Assembly (NCBI RefSeq): GCF_003573545.1
Contig: NZ_QWET01000003.1
Span: 124,001 to 188,000 of the forward strand
DNA length: 64,000 nucleotides
Reading direction: 5' to 3'
Origin: Mariniphaga sediminis
Lineage (GTDB): Bacteria; Bacteroidota; Bacteroidia; Bacteroidales; Prolixibacteraceae
Shown here: positions 23,953-33,236 of the stretch, piece after piece
Layout: each line of letters opens with the position of its first letter
Position numbering within the stretch: the first letter of the stretch is position 1
Made by a program: the position numbers and the translations under genes
Notes under the pieces: generated by a model
Databases searched by the model: none
What the model was told of the DNA's origin: nothing
What the model saw: only the letters and a program-made list of their open reading frames with translations

Positions 23953-26076
23953 CTAATAAAATTTAGTCCGCTGATCTTCGATTTCAGCCTTCTCACGATG
24001 CGCATTATAGGCTTGTGAAGAAGCACGGAAGTTCAGGCTTTGTGCCAACCGTAATTTTTCGCTTTCCACGTCCTGGTTATCCTCTTCCGAAGCGGAGGTA
24101 ACTTTTACAATAAAAACACCGTTATTCCCGGCCACAGGCGTTGAAATTTTTTCTGTAGAAAGGCTGGAGGCAGTTCCGATAACTTTCGGTTCCATCCCTA
24201 CGCCTGGTATCTGGATAGCGCTAAAGTTAATATTATTGGCGTTTCGTACCGTTGTTCCCAGCTCGGTAGCAATTTCTTCCAAATCGGTTTTCCCTTCCAG
24301 TGCAGCATTAGCTTTTTCCAACAGGTACTGACTTTTCTTTTCTTTTAAAACGGCCAGCTCAACCCGTGCTTTTACACTCTCGAAACTTGCAATACCTTCT
24401 TCTGTGGCCGAAATAAGCGTAGCAACAATGAAGTTGTCGCCCAAGTCAAAGATGGTAGAGCCTTGCGTATCCTGGATAATTTCTCCCACTTCCGAATTGT
24501 AAGCGGCGCGAATCAACGAACGTGAATTTTCAAGACCGGCAATCTGGCGGTCAGCTTCCCTGACAGACGCTGTTTTTTTATCGAGGTTTTGCTCCGCAAC
24601 AGCGGCATCAAAATCTTCTTTGCTAAGGTTTTTTCCTGCAAACTCACTTGCTTTTGCATACACATTCTGGTAGGTTTGTGTACTCGGTGTTACGTTACGC
24701 ACAAGATAGGCAATCTGCACCTGCCTTGATGCTTTTCCCCGGTCGGTAGTTTGAACAAGGTGTATTCCAAACTGAGACTGAACAATGGTTATTTCGTTCA
24801 CTTTGTTGCTAAAGGCTGCTTCTTCAAAAGGTTTTACCATTTGTCCACGGCCAAACCAGCCCAAATCTCCACCCTGAATGGCGGAACCCTGATCGTCGGA
24901 GAATGCGCTTGCAAGACTGGCAAAATCACTTCCACTTTCAATGGCTGATTTCAAACTGTCTGCCAGGGCTTGTTTTGCAAGTACTTCCGGCTGGGTATTT
25001 ATTCGCAACAGAATATGACGGGCTTCAACTGAGTCAGGCATCATCTCAGAAGCATACAACTTGGCCAGTTTATAGGCATCATCTTCAAAATATGGCCCGA
25101 AAATGCTGTTTACTTCCGCATCGGTTTCAAAAGCCCAGGTTCCAATATCTTCCGGTAAATCTTCTTTCTTATACCAACTGTCATCAAAATCCACATCGGA
25201 GTTTGCATTAATAAAAGCAACATTATCAGTGGCCGATGCAAAATCAGAAACAATGCCGTTTATCCATTTTTCAGTGTGTTCGTAGTCTTGTTTTGAAGGG
25301 GTAACCTCAAATGCAATGTATTCAATCCGGCGCAGTTTTTCCTGCTTGTAATTATCCTGATTTTCATCGTAATATTTTCTCAGGTCTTTGTCGGTAACTA
25401 CCACCTGACTGTCTGCTACGGAATTGTGATTCAGCATAATATAGTCGAAATTGACCTGCTTGTTCCTTTGTTCTACGCTCTGCTGCGCTTCCTGACTGGT
25501 AACATACAAACCTTTTCCAACCATATTGCTGTATTTGCTCTGAACGCGTTCATCCACAATTTGATTTTCGAGGTAAAGCCAGTATTGGCGTTGTTCCGGT
25601 GCCACACCGGTTTCCAGGTTTCTCAGGAACTGGACCACAGCGCCGCGATCAACCTGACCGGTATTGGGATTACGGAAAAGCTGCTGAATAATGGGGTGTA
25701 AATTGGTTCCCTGCAGCATATCGAAAAGTTCTTCAGAACTTACCTCTATTCCCAGGTTATCGTATACATCGCCCATTATTTGGTCGCGCACTATATTTTG
25801 CCAGGTTTGCTCACGAACCTGTACCCAGGTTTGTTCGTCCAACTGGTTTTGACCACTATTCATTCGGTAAATATCTCCAAGCTTTTCAACCTCCTGCTGA
25901 AATTGCGGATATTGGATGGATTCTCCGTTTATTTCACCTATTTCCAAACGGTTTCCCTGAAAAAGGGAACTTCCCCCCTGAAACATATCACCCAGAATAA
26001 AGGCAGCAAGTGAAACTCCAATCACAATTGCCACCAACAATCCTGCTTTTGTTCTGATAGTTTGTAACGTTGCCAT
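23953..26076 (-). CDS. PpiD-like periplasmic peptidyl-prolyl isomerase/chaperone
   Basis: The 707-residue protein has one N-terminal membrane anchor (LLVAIVIGVSLAAFILGDMF, about 13-32) and a SurA-N-like chaperone region (PQFQQEVEKLGDIY, WQNIVRDQIM). A parvulin PPIase domain follows (EARHILLRI at about 350, ASAFSDDQGSAIQGGDLGWFGRGQMVKPFEEAAF, IVQSQFGIHLVQ), then a second degenerate region. PpiD helps fold exported outer membrane proteins. It follows lptC after a 219-base gap with a TATCTTCG -7-like box (26125-26132), so it probably has its own promoter. Confidence 0.9.
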   Translation of the reverse strand: MATLQTIRTKAGLLVAIVIGVSLAAFILGDMFQGGSSLFQGNRLEIGEINGESIQYPQFQQEVEKLGDIYRMNSGQNQLDEQTWVQVREQTWQNIVRDQIMGDVYDNLGIEVSSEELFDMLQGTNLHPIIQQLFRNPNTGQVDRGAVVQFLRNLETGVAPEQRQYWLYLENQIVDERVQSKYSNMVGKGLYVTSQEAQQSVEQRNKQVNFDYIMLNHNSVADSQVVVTDKDLRKYYDENQDNYKQEKLRRIEYIAFEVTPSKQDYEHTEKWINGIVSDFASATDNVAFINANSDVDFDDSWYKKEDLPEDIGTWAFETDAEVNSIFGPYFEDDAYKLAKLYASEMMPDSVEARHILLRINTQPEVLAKQALADSLKSAIESGSDFASLASAFSDDQGSAIQGGDLGWFGRGQMVKPFEEAAFSNKVNEITIVQSQFGIHLVQTTDRGKASRQVQIAYLVRNVTPSTQTYQNVYAKASEFAGKNLSKEDFDAAVAEQNLDKKTASVREADRQIAGLENSRSLIRAAYNSEVGEIIQDTQGSTIFDLGDNFIVATLISATEEGIASFESVKARVELAVLKEKKSQYLLEKANAALEGKTDLEEIATELGTTVRNANNINFSAIQIPGVGMEPKVIGTASSLSTEKISTPVAGNNGVFIVKVTSASEEDNQDVESEKLRLAQSLNFRASSQAYNAHREKAEIEDQRTKFY

Positions 26077-26295
26077 TGATTTACAGTTCTTTTAATGCAA
26101 TTTTTATTTTAATTTTTCGAGGTACGAAGATAGCAATTTTAAAAAGAATCCATGAGATTTTATTCTTTTTTGGGAACTCCGTTGATAAGGAGTTATATTT
26201 TATTGATTTTCAGTGTGTAAAATTTGAGGTTTCCTGCGCTTTTTTAGGATTTGAAGGTTTGTTTAATTAGGAAAAACTTAACAGGTGACTGCGCG

Positions 26296-26985
26296 TCAGT
26301 TGCCCAATTTAAGAGGTTGTTGACCCGGTCGTTGCAATGTCATTCCTTGTTGTGATTGAGGCGAACGAAGTGTATCTGTGTCATTTTGCTCCTGATTATC
26401 TTGCACGTCGACATATATGGTGCCCTTTGGGTTTTTAATTCTCCAGTTTTGAAGCGATTGGTCAGACACAAATCCAATTCCGGTGATAATCTGATCGGTG
26501 CGAACGATTCTTACAAATTCTTCGGTATAAATCTTCTCCTCTTTTTCTTCCCAAATCAGGTGTTCGGTTTTTAATGTGTCGCCCTGGGCATTGGTGGCAA
26601 CTACATTATTTTTTGCCTCCCACTTTTTTTCCTTTTCGAATTGTTTGGCATAATCAGCAGTAATGCTGGAAATAATATTCTGCTTTTCGTCGTATTTTAT
26701 CAGTTCAATTCCTTCAGGAAATTCAGCGAAAGATTTTCCATCGGTTTCAAAGCGTAAAAGTTTCGGGGCTTTTAAAAAAAAACGTACTTCGCCACTGTCC
26801 GTAAACATCGTTTCAAAATTGGTTGCTTCCAGTACCGGAAGGTTTTCCGGAGAGCTGAATGCTTTTATTTTTTCGATGTTGTCTTCACAGGCAGAGAAAA
26901 GAAATGCAGCCCCTGTAAAAAGGGCTGCAATCTTTAAAAAATAAAATATTTTTTCGGCTTTAGAACCTGACTTTTGTGCTTTCAT
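26296..26985 (-). CDS. lptC: LPS export protein LptC
   Basis: LptC links the inner membrane LPS transporter (LptBFG) to the periplasmic LptA bridge. The 229-residue protein has a lipoprotein-type signal ending FLFSAC (Cys33), so here it is probably lipid-anchored, as is common in Bacteroidota. It then has the LptC/OstA beta-jellyroll: LEATNFETMFTDSGEVRFFLKAPKL, FAEFPEGIELIKYDEKQNI, ITADYAKQFEKEKKWEAKNNVVATNAQGDTLKTEHLIW. Its start overlaps the TPR gene by 26 bases. Confidence 0.9.
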   Translation of the reverse strand: MKAQKSGSKAEKIFYFLKIAALFTGAAFLFSACEDNIEKIKAFSSPENLPVLEATNFETMFTDSGEVRFFLKAPKLLRFETDGKSFAEFPEGIELIKYDEKQNIISSITADYAKQFEKEKKWEAKNNVVATNAQGDTLKTEHLIWEEKEEKIYTEEFVRIVRTDQIITGIGFVSDQSLQNWRIKNPKGTIYVDVQDNQEQNDTDTLRSPQSQQGMTLQRPGQQPLKLGN

Positions 26986-28621
26986 TGATCCAACCTCCTA
27001 CTTTGTAGGTTTTTCCTTCCTGCAAGCTACGGAAGAAAGCTTCTTCTTTGTTGGGGAAATATTTACGGTAATCTCTAATTTTTGTTGAAGCATCTACTGC
27101 ACAATCGGGATTTGACCGGGCACGTTCAAAATAATCGACTACTAACCAGAAGATAGAGGCTTTTTCAAAGTCGTCTCCTCCGAAAGAATGGCTTGCTGCC
27201 ACATAAATTTCGCCAATCAACATAAGTGCTTCACAATAGTTTGACTTAATATCCAATGCTTTGCGAGCATAGCTTCGTGCTTCCTGTAATGCATGTTCCT
27301 TCGCAAAAATGAAAAGGCCATATTCATAATAATACTTGGCAAGCAATTCTTTGTCTGTTTCCTGCTCCATTGCCTGCTGGTAGTATTTTTTAGCTCTTTC
27401 TGTATCATTACTTTTTACATTCCGCCGTGCCATGTTGTATGCTGCTTCGGCAGAAGGATCCAGCTCGTAAAGCCGTTCAGTTGCATCAGAAAACAATGGT
27501 GTTTCATCACAATTTGCATTACCCAGTCGACGCAGCATATTTTTTATAAAATCAATGTCATCCTTGTTTTCATCAAACTGAGGCGTAAAAATGTTTACCA
27601 GCGCTTCACAGTCTGCTGCACCCGATTTACTAAATATTTCTTCGATAGCAACTTTAACCTTTTCTATGTCACTGAGTTTTGACTCTTCTTCCGTTTCTGC
27701 CTGAATCGTATTGAGCAGGTTATTACAAATGTCGTAGTTTTTAACTACTGTTTCTTTCGGAATTTCACCCAGTTTGAAAAGAGAGCGGCTCGTTTGCATA
27801 AATAATACCAGCACCGGGAGCTCGGTTTTGCTTCCTCCTTCGGCAATCGACTCGTTAGTCCAGTCGTAGCCTTTTGTCAGGGTTTCTTTTAACTCTCCAT
27901 TTTCAAGCTCCCTGCCGTTTTCGAGTTTATATTTGAGCCATGCGGTTGCTTTACGCCCCAATACAAAACCCTTCTCGTTAAAATACTTGACCCTTTTGTC
28001 ATAAATTTTCATCAACTCATTGATGTTCTCATTCTTTTTTTCCGGCGAATCCGACTTCTCAATAAATTTTTCAAACATGTTGGCGCCATGAATGTAAATG
28101 TTCAGAGTGGATTTCGGGTACCTGGCATAAATTTTTCTCCAGTGAGGAAGGGCAGACTCAAAATTTTCCTGCTTGTAGAACTGATCGTACAACGACCATT
28201 CATTCATAAAATCCCTGTCCTGATCCTGGATGAGTTCTTTTATGGATTTTAATATAACATCGGACGATTCTCCTTCTTCCTCTCCTTCTCCGGCAGAAGG
28301 TAACTCTCCTTCAAAAGGAAAATCGAATACATCGCCTGTTTTATCTTCAATATCCAGTCTTTTGCTCTCATTGATATAAGTAAACTTAATCCACTTGGTT
28401 TTTTCGTCGGCCTCTACTTTATACTTCCCGTCGAAACTTGTCATCATCGAACTGCCACGATGGGCTTCAACATTAATACCCGCAGCAGGTTCCCCGTCAC
28501 GGTAGACAGTACCGCTTATCATTCTTTGAGCCTGCAGGTTGGAGGCGAATACCAACCCAAGTGAGGTAATTAAGAGCGCTATGCGAAAAACAGCTTTCAT
28601 AGTTTTGTTAATTTTTATCAT
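26960..28621 (-). CDS. Secreted TPR-repeat protein with N-terminal regulatory-like domain
   Basis: The 553-residue protein has a signal peptide (RIALLITSLGLVFASNLQAQ). An alternative ATG at 28600 would start closer to it. A short carboxypeptidase-regulatory-like beta domain follows (MISGTVYRDGEPAAGINVEAHRG, TSFDGKYKVEADEK), then an acidic linker (GEGEEEGESSD) and helical repeats, with TPR-like units near the C terminus (AYNMARRNVKSNDTERAKKYYQQAM, LFIFAKEHALQEARSYARKALDI). This type is conserved between the CoaX-linked outer membrane protein gene and lptC in Bacteroidota. A role in outer membrane assembly is inferred from context only. Confidence 0.8.
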   Translation of the reverse strand: MIKINKTMKAVFRIALLITSLGLVFASNLQAQRMISGTVYRDGEPAAGINVEAHRGSSMMTSFDGKYKVEADEKTKWIKFTYINESKRLDIEDKTGDVFDFPFEGELPSAGEGEEEGESSDVILKSIKELIQDQDRDFMNEWSLYDQFYKQENFESALPHWRKIYARYPKSTLNIYIHGANMFEKFIEKSDSPEKKNENINELMKIYDKRVKYFNEKGFVLGRKATAWLKYKLENGRELENGELKETLTKGYDWTNESIAEGGSKTELPVLVLFMQTSRSLFKLGEIPKETVVKNYDICNNLLNTIQAETEEESKLSDIEKVKVAIEEIFSKSGAADCEALVNIFTPQFDENKDDIDFIKNMLRRLGNANCDETPLFSDATERLYELDPSAEAAYNMARRNVKSNDTERAKKYYQQAMEQETDKELLAKYYYEYGLFIFAKEHALQEARSYARKALDIKSNYCEALMLIGEIYVAASHSFGGDDFEKASIFWLVVDYFERARSNPDCAVDASTKIRDYRKYFPNKEEAFFRSLQEGKTYKVGGWINESTKVRF

Positions 28622-28629
28622 TTAATTTT

Positions 28630-29925
28630 TTAATCAAATCTCCGTTGAATAAACCATAAGTCATATAAATTGACACTCAGGTTAATTTTTGCATAATTTT
28701 CAAGAACCAAATTGTTTTCTTTTGTTCCTCTTTTTCCCAATTCAGCCGAAATATTGATCGTTGAATTGGACCGATAAACAGGTAATCCAAAACCAAAAGT
28801 TATGCCAAAATCATTAATCTGTTGACCTTCAAGCTTTAAGTATGTTTGCTCATATTTAAAACCTGCGCGATAGGCAATCCGGCTCAGGTAGCTCCTTATG
28901 GAAAATTTGTCTGGAATCCATTCGGCGCCGACGGCAAATTTATTTAAATCTGTCAAAACAGGATTCGTTGAGCCAAGGAATTTTGCTTTTGACCATGCCT
29001 GGTGGTAGTAGTCGGCATTAACCTCCCATTTATTTTCTTTTACATAAGAAAGTCCAAATCCGTAAGTGAGAGGAAACTCAATGCTGCTCTTTTTCTCACT
29101 TTCAAACGGAATAATGGTGTCCTGATCGGATATGCTACTATTCCCAATCTGAAGGGAAACAATTTTGCGGGTTAAATTGGATGCAAACCCGGCGTAAGAA
29201 GGTTTGTTTTCCAGAACAGCAGCAAATGTCAGGGATTGTTCTTTTTTTAACGGTAAGGTAGCCTGCATTCCCAGGCTTAGGTTAAAATCACGCATCCTGA
29301 TGGATTCATATTCCTGGTTATCGTAAATGTCGGCAGCGTCTAAGAAGTAAGTTTCTGCATTGTTATTTAGTCTGCCGAATAAATAATTCAGGTTAACACC
29401 AATCGAAATATTTTTCACAGGGTCTAATGCAAATCCCATGTAGGCTTTCGACAAAGAACCTTCTCCATAATATTTTTGCAGGACACTTCCTGCATTTTCC
29501 ACTTCTTCGTTCAACTCCAGGTCGTACCCTACATCAGAGTATGGTAATAATCCAAGCGAGGTTGCCAGCCAGTTGGTTATTTGAAAATTCATGGCGAAAT
29601 ACCTGAAGTTGGCATCGTTGGCAGTCATGCTGGAAATATCGTTGCTGTATTTGGCAAATGAGCCACTCAATCCGAATTCAAACATAAAGGCCAGCGAATC
29701 GACAGCGGTGTAGGAAGCCGGATTGGAAAGGTTGATTTGCTGTTTGTTCCGGCTTGCAAGCGAAGCTCCTCCCATGGCCGTGGTTCGCCCGAAACTGTAC
29801 GGCTGGAGATCGCCCAATCCAAACCGTGAATACGGTGAGGTAGTATTGTTGTTAAACTGTGCAAATAATAAAGCCGGCAGTAATACTAACCCGGCCAATA
29901 AACTAACGCTTCTATATCTCCCCAT
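28630..29925 (-). CDS. Outer membrane beta-barrel protein (FadL/PorV-like)
   Basis: The 431-residue protein has a signal peptide (MGRYRSVSLLAGLVLLPALLFA). It opens FNNNTTSPYSRFGLGDLQPYSFGRTTAMGGASLA, the usual start of long-barrel outer membrane proteins of this phylum, with a NLSNPASYTAVDS motif. Alternating amphipathic strands run to an aromatic end (LYDLWFIQRRFD). It resembles the FadL/PorV transport group; the substrate is unknown. Its start overlaps the end of coaX by 14 bases, and the TPR gene follows 8 bases later, so it lies inside the nadB-to-lptC operon. Confidence 0.8.
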   Translation of the reverse strand: MGRYRSVSLLAGLVLLPALLFAQFNNNTTSPYSRFGLGDLQPYSFGRTTAMGGASLASRNKQQINLSNPASYTAVDSLAFMFEFGLSGSFAKYSNDISSMTANDANFRYFAMNFQITNWLATSLGLLPYSDVGYDLELNEEVENAGSVLQKYYGEGSLSKAYMGFALDPVKNISIGVNLNYLFGRLNNNAETYFLDAADIYDNQEYESIRMRDFNLSLGMQATLPLKKEQSLTFAAVLENKPSYAGFASNLTRKIVSLQIGNSSISDQDTIIPFESEKKSSIEFPLTYGFGLSYVKENKWEVNADYYHQAWSKAKFLGSTNPVLTDLNKFAVGAEWIPDKFSIRSYLSRIAYRAGFKYEQTYLKLEGQQINDFGITFGFGLPVYRSNSTINISAELGKRGTKENNLVLENYAKINLSVNLYDLWFIQRRFD

Positions 29926-30646
29926 TATATTCTAATATGCGGTTTAACCCGATGGCTATTAAATTGAAATGTACAAAGAAAGAATTTTTTAATTTCTTAT
30001 CAAAAAAATTGGCATTGCCGCCGGTAATAATAACGTATAAATTTTTATAAAATTCCTTAAATCTATCGATTACCTTATCTGTTTCAAAAACAAGGCCGTT
30101 TTGCACTCCCCCCAGGATGGCTTCTTCGGTTGTCTGTCCGAAAAGTTTATTGAAGTTTTCATTTCTCTCAACTAAAGGCAACCTGCCCGTGAACTGGTTG
30201 AGTGCTTTAAAGCGCATCTCCAACCCTGGTGAAATAGTGCCGCCGAGGTATTGTCTGTTTTCGTCTACCAAATCGTAAGTAATTGCTGTGCCAGCATCAA
30301 TTACTAATACGTTGTTTTCCGGATACAGATGGAAAGCTCCTACTACGCCTGCAAGCCGGTCTTTCCCTAAAGTTTCTTTCGATTTATAGCAATTTTCAAT
30401 GGGCAAAGGGGTGTGCTCGCCCAGCTCAATAAATTTTTTTAATTTTTTTTGAAGGAGTTCTTTTAAGGCGGGGGAATAATCCTTTACCGAAGAGATAATT
30501 GCTTTTTCAATAGAAGGATATTCTTTCAGTAAAATTTCTATATGCGAAGGCAATAATTCTTCAACGGGGACTGAAATCATTTCCTCCCCATGGTTAAAAA
30601 CTGAAAACTTGGTGCGTGTGTTGCCTATGTCAATTACCAGATTCAT
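29912..30646 (-). CDS. coaX: Type III pantothenate kinase
   Basis: CoaX phosphorylates pantothenate in the first step of CoA synthesis and needs a monovalent cation. The start at 30646 (MNLVIDIGNTRTKFSVF) gives 244 residues with the phosphate-1 motif of the acetate kinase/hsp70 fold. Then come LGKDRLAGVVGAFHLYP, VLVIDAGTAITYDLVDENRQYLGGTISPGL (the aspartate base and signature) and VITGGNANFF. It begins 1 base after the nadC stop. A longer frame reaching into nadC is not family-like. Confidence 0.94.
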   Translation of the reverse strand: MNLVIDIGNTRTKFSVFNHGEEMISVPVEELLPSHIEILLKEYPSIEKAIISSVKDYSPALKELLQKKLKKFIELGEHTPLPIENCYKSKETLGKDRLAGVVGAFHLYPENNVLVIDAGTAITYDLVDENRQYLGGTISPGLEMRFKALNQFTGRLPLVERNENFNKLFGQTTEEAILGGVQNGLVFETDKVIDRFKEFYKNLYVIITGGNANFFDKKLKNSFFVHFNLIAIGLNRILEYNGEI

Positions 30647-30647
30647 T

Positions 30648-31493
30648 CTAATCGATAATACGCTGACTGATATCAAGGGCCTTTACCGAATGAGTAAGCG
30701 CCCCGATGGAGATGTAATTTACACCGGTGGCCGCTACTTTTCGTATTCGCTTCAGCGTCATATTTCCCGAAGCTTCAATTTTTGTGCGCTTGTTTATTAA
30801 TTCCACTGCCTCTTTCATCATTTTCGAACTCATATTGTCGAGCATAATGATATCTACGTCGGCATCAAGAGCTTCCTGTACCTGTTCCAGGGTGGTGGTT
30901 TCCACCTCTATCTTAATACTTTTGGGCACTTTAAAACGGATCGCTTCCACAGCCTGCCTGATACTGCCTGCCACCTGAATATGGTTATCCTTGATCATGA
31001 CCATGTCGTACAAACCAAACCGGTGATTGGAGGCACCCCCCATTCTTACGGCATACTTGTCGAGGTAGCGGTAGCCGGGCAATGTTTTTCGGGTATCAAG
31101 TATTTCCACATTGTGCCCTTCTATTTCTTTCATGCATTTGTTTGCGTAAGTGGCTATGCCTGAAAGGCGCTGCAGAAAATTGAGAGCTTTCCTTTCCCCG
31201 GTAAGTAATGCCCGGTAATTACCCTTAAATTCCACAATGATATCGCCCGGTTTTACTTTACTTCCATCGGGCAAAATTTCTTTCCATTCGATGTTTTTAT
31301 CGAATTTTTTAAAAACCATTTCAGCGACGGCCAGTCCGGCAATCACTCCCTCTTCCTTAGCAACCAATATGGCTGTTCTGTCGGTGTCTGGCGGCACCAG
31401 GTTGTTGGTGGTAATGTCTCCATCTCCAATATCCTCTGCATAGCCCAGGTCAAATAAGACCTCGGCCGATCTTAATGTTTTTTTATCTATCAT
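30648..31493 (-). CDS. nadC: Nicotinate-nucleotide pyrophosphorylase (quinolinate phosphoribosyltransferase)
   Basis: NadC turns quinolinate and PRPP into nicotinate mononucleotide. The 281-residue protein has EDIGDGDITTNNLVPPD near the start, ERKALNFLQRLSGIAT, the substrate loop DTRKTLPGYRYLDKYAVRMGGASNHRFGLYDMVMIKDNH, and IEVETTTLEQVQEALDADVDIIMLDNM. Its start overlaps the nadB stop by 4 bases, so NadB and NadC are made together. No nadA lies in the window. Confidence 0.97.
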   Translation of the reverse strand: MIDKKTLRSAEVLFDLGYAEDIGDGDITTNNLVPPDTDRTAILVAKEEGVIAGLAVAEMVFKKFDKNIEWKEILPDGSKVKPGDIIVEFKGNYRALLTGERKALNFLQRLSGIATYANKCMKEIEGHNVEILDTRKTLPGYRYLDKYAVRMGGASNHRFGLYDMVMIKDNHIQVAGSIRQAVEAIRFKVPKSIKIEVETTTLEQVQEALDADVDIIMLDNMSSKMMKEAVELINKRTKIEASGNMTLKRIRKVAATGVNYISIGALTHSVKALDISQRIID

Positions 31494-33073
31494 CCCTTCT
31501 CTTTTCTAACGTGTTCAAACTGAATTTCTGTGTCTTTCTGATGTACAATATGTACGATAAGATCGGGGTTTTCTTTTGGAAAATCGTCACGTATATGCCC
31601 GCCCCTGCTTTCTTCACGTGTGAGAGCGGCCTTGGCAATTAAATGGCATATGGTGGCGCTGCTGTTTATTTTGAGTTGGTTATAATCATCTCCAAAGTAA
31701 GTGTATTCTGTACGGATTTTTTCAAATTGTTGAAGCGCTTTCAAAAGTCCGTCCCGGGTTCTCACAATTCCAAGATGTTTCATCATCAGCGAGGCAATTT
31801 CATTTTGCTTCTGAAGAAATATCTTTTCATTTTTAGGATTTATTCCAATAGGGTCGGTTTGAGACAGATTGTTCTCCTGTGGCCGGTCAAGCCTGGCTGC
31901 CGTTTGGCTGGCACGTTTCCCGAACACAAGGCATTCCAGCAAGGAATTGCTGGCCAGCCTGTTGGCTCCCATGACTCCTGTGGATGCTGCTTCGCCGCAA
32001 ACAAACAGGCCTTTGATATTTGTTTCTGCATCAAGATTTGTTCGGATACCTCCTACCATGTAATGGGCTGCCGGAGAAATGGGGAGCAGGTCCTTTGTCA
32101 GATCAAAACCTTGCTCTTTCAGGTGAAGAAAAATATTTTTAAAACGGAATTTAATTTTTTCAGCATCAAGGTGCCGCAAAGACAAATAAACGTACTCTTT
32201 GTCCGATTCCTGAATTTGTTTGAAAATATTAAATGATACCACATCGCGGGGAGCCAGTTCAGCCAAAGGGTGAACATCTTTCATAAATCTCCTGCCTTTG
32301 TGATCAAGCAGCCAGGCGCCTTCACCCCGTACTGCTTCACTAATCAGATAAGCTTCTTTGCCCGGTACATACAAGGCCGATGGGTGAAACTGAACAAATT
32401 CGATGTCGGCAATGCGTGCGCCGGCTTCATAGGCCAGTGCAATCCCGTCGCCTGTGGCTGTGTGCGGGTTAGTAGAACGGGTAAAAATGCGTGAGAGACC
32501 TCCGGTAGCAAGAATCACTGCATTCGCTTTGAAAAGCATGTTCTCGCCTGTTTTAAAATCCAGCGCCTGAACGCCAACAATACGCCCGTTGTTTTTTAGT
32601 AGTTTAACAGCTGTGGTAAATTCAAATGGCGTAACATTGGGTTGCTCTTTTACTTTTTGGAGAATAAAACATGTCAGTTTTTTACCGGTGGCGTCGCCAC
32701 CGGCATGCAAAATGCGCCGGTTTCTATGGCCACCTTCCAGTCCAAGAACAAACTCTCCGTTTTTTTTGTCGAACTGCATTCCCATATCAATCATTTCCAG
32801 CACCCTTTCTTTCCCCTCATTCACGAGCACTTCTACAGCATCGTGGTCGCACAAACCGCGTCCTGCAGCTAATGTATCCTTTAAATGTCGGGCAGGCGAA
32901 TCGTCCTGGGCTATAGCTGCTGCAATACCTCCCTGGGCATAATACGAATTACTCGTATCGAGTTCCGATTTGGTAACAATGGCAACCCGGCCGAATTGAG
33001 CAGAATGATAAGCAGCCGTTAATCCGGCAAGCCCGCTCCCAATGACAACCGTATCAAATTCAAGTATTTGCAT
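31490..33073 (-). CDS. nadB: L-aspartate oxidase
   Basis: NadB oxidises L-aspartate to iminoaspartate, the entry to NAD synthesis. The start at 33073 (MQILEFDTVVIGSGLAGLTAAYH) gives 527 residues with the FAD motif. NSYYAQGGIAAAI, EGGHRNRRILHAGGDATG, FVQFHPSAL and the C-terminal substrate region with APRDVVSFNIFKQ are typical of the fumarate reductase/aspartate oxidase family. The earlier in-frame ATG at 33118 is less likely, because a perfect -7 box lies at 33098-33105. It heads the operon nadB-nadC-coaX-OMP-TPR-lptC. Confidence 0.95.
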   Translation of the reverse strand: MQILEFDTVVIGSGLAGLTAAYHSAQFGRVAIVTKSELDTSNSYYAQGGIAAAIAQDDSPARHLKDTLAAGRGLCDHDAVEVLVNEGKERVLEMIDMGMQFDKKNGEFVLGLEGGHRNRRILHAGGDATGKKLTCFILQKVKEQPNVTPFEFTTAVKLLKNNGRIVGVQALDFKTGENMLFKANAVILATGGLSRIFTRSTNPHTATGDGIALAYEAGARIADIEFVQFHPSALYVPGKEAYLISEAVRGEGAWLLDHKGRRFMKDVHPLAELAPRDVVSFNIFKQIQESDKEYVYLSLRHLDAEKIKFRFKNIFLHLKEQGFDLTKDLLPISPAAHYMVGGIRTNLDAETNIKGLFVCGEAASTGVMGANRLASNSLLECLVFGKRASQTAARLDRPQENNLSQTDPIGINPKNEKIFLQKQNEIASLMMKHLGIVRTRDGLLKALQQFEKIRTEYTYFGDDYNQLKINSSATICHLIAKAALTREESRGGHIRDDFPKENPDLIVHIVHQKDTEIQFEHVRKEKG

Positions 33074-33097
33074 TATGCTGGTTTTGAAAATGCGCGC

Positions 33098-33105
33098 CAA
33101 AGTTA
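33098..33105 (-). promoter_or_regulatory. Candidate -7 element of nadB operon
   Basis: TAACTTTG on the minus strand matches the consensus and lies 25 bases before the chosen nadB start, which it supports. The -33 box is not evident. Confidence 0.45.
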
Positions 33106-33147
33106 CTATTTCTTTCAAGGAAATACATTTTTTTTCTTTCCAAATAG

Positions 33148-33179
33148 TTTTAATTACTTATTATTTTTGTAGAATAATG
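33148..33179 (+). promoter_or_regulatory. Candidate promoter of nnr
   Basis: TTTT (33148-33151), 20 bases, then TATTTTTG (33172-33179). The -7 box is a perfect match and lies 57 bases before the nnr ATG. Confidence 0.5.
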
Positions 33180-33236
33180 TTTGTTCCGGGGAGATTTGTT
33201 CTTTTGAATAGTAAAGAATGACAAGCTTAAAGTAAA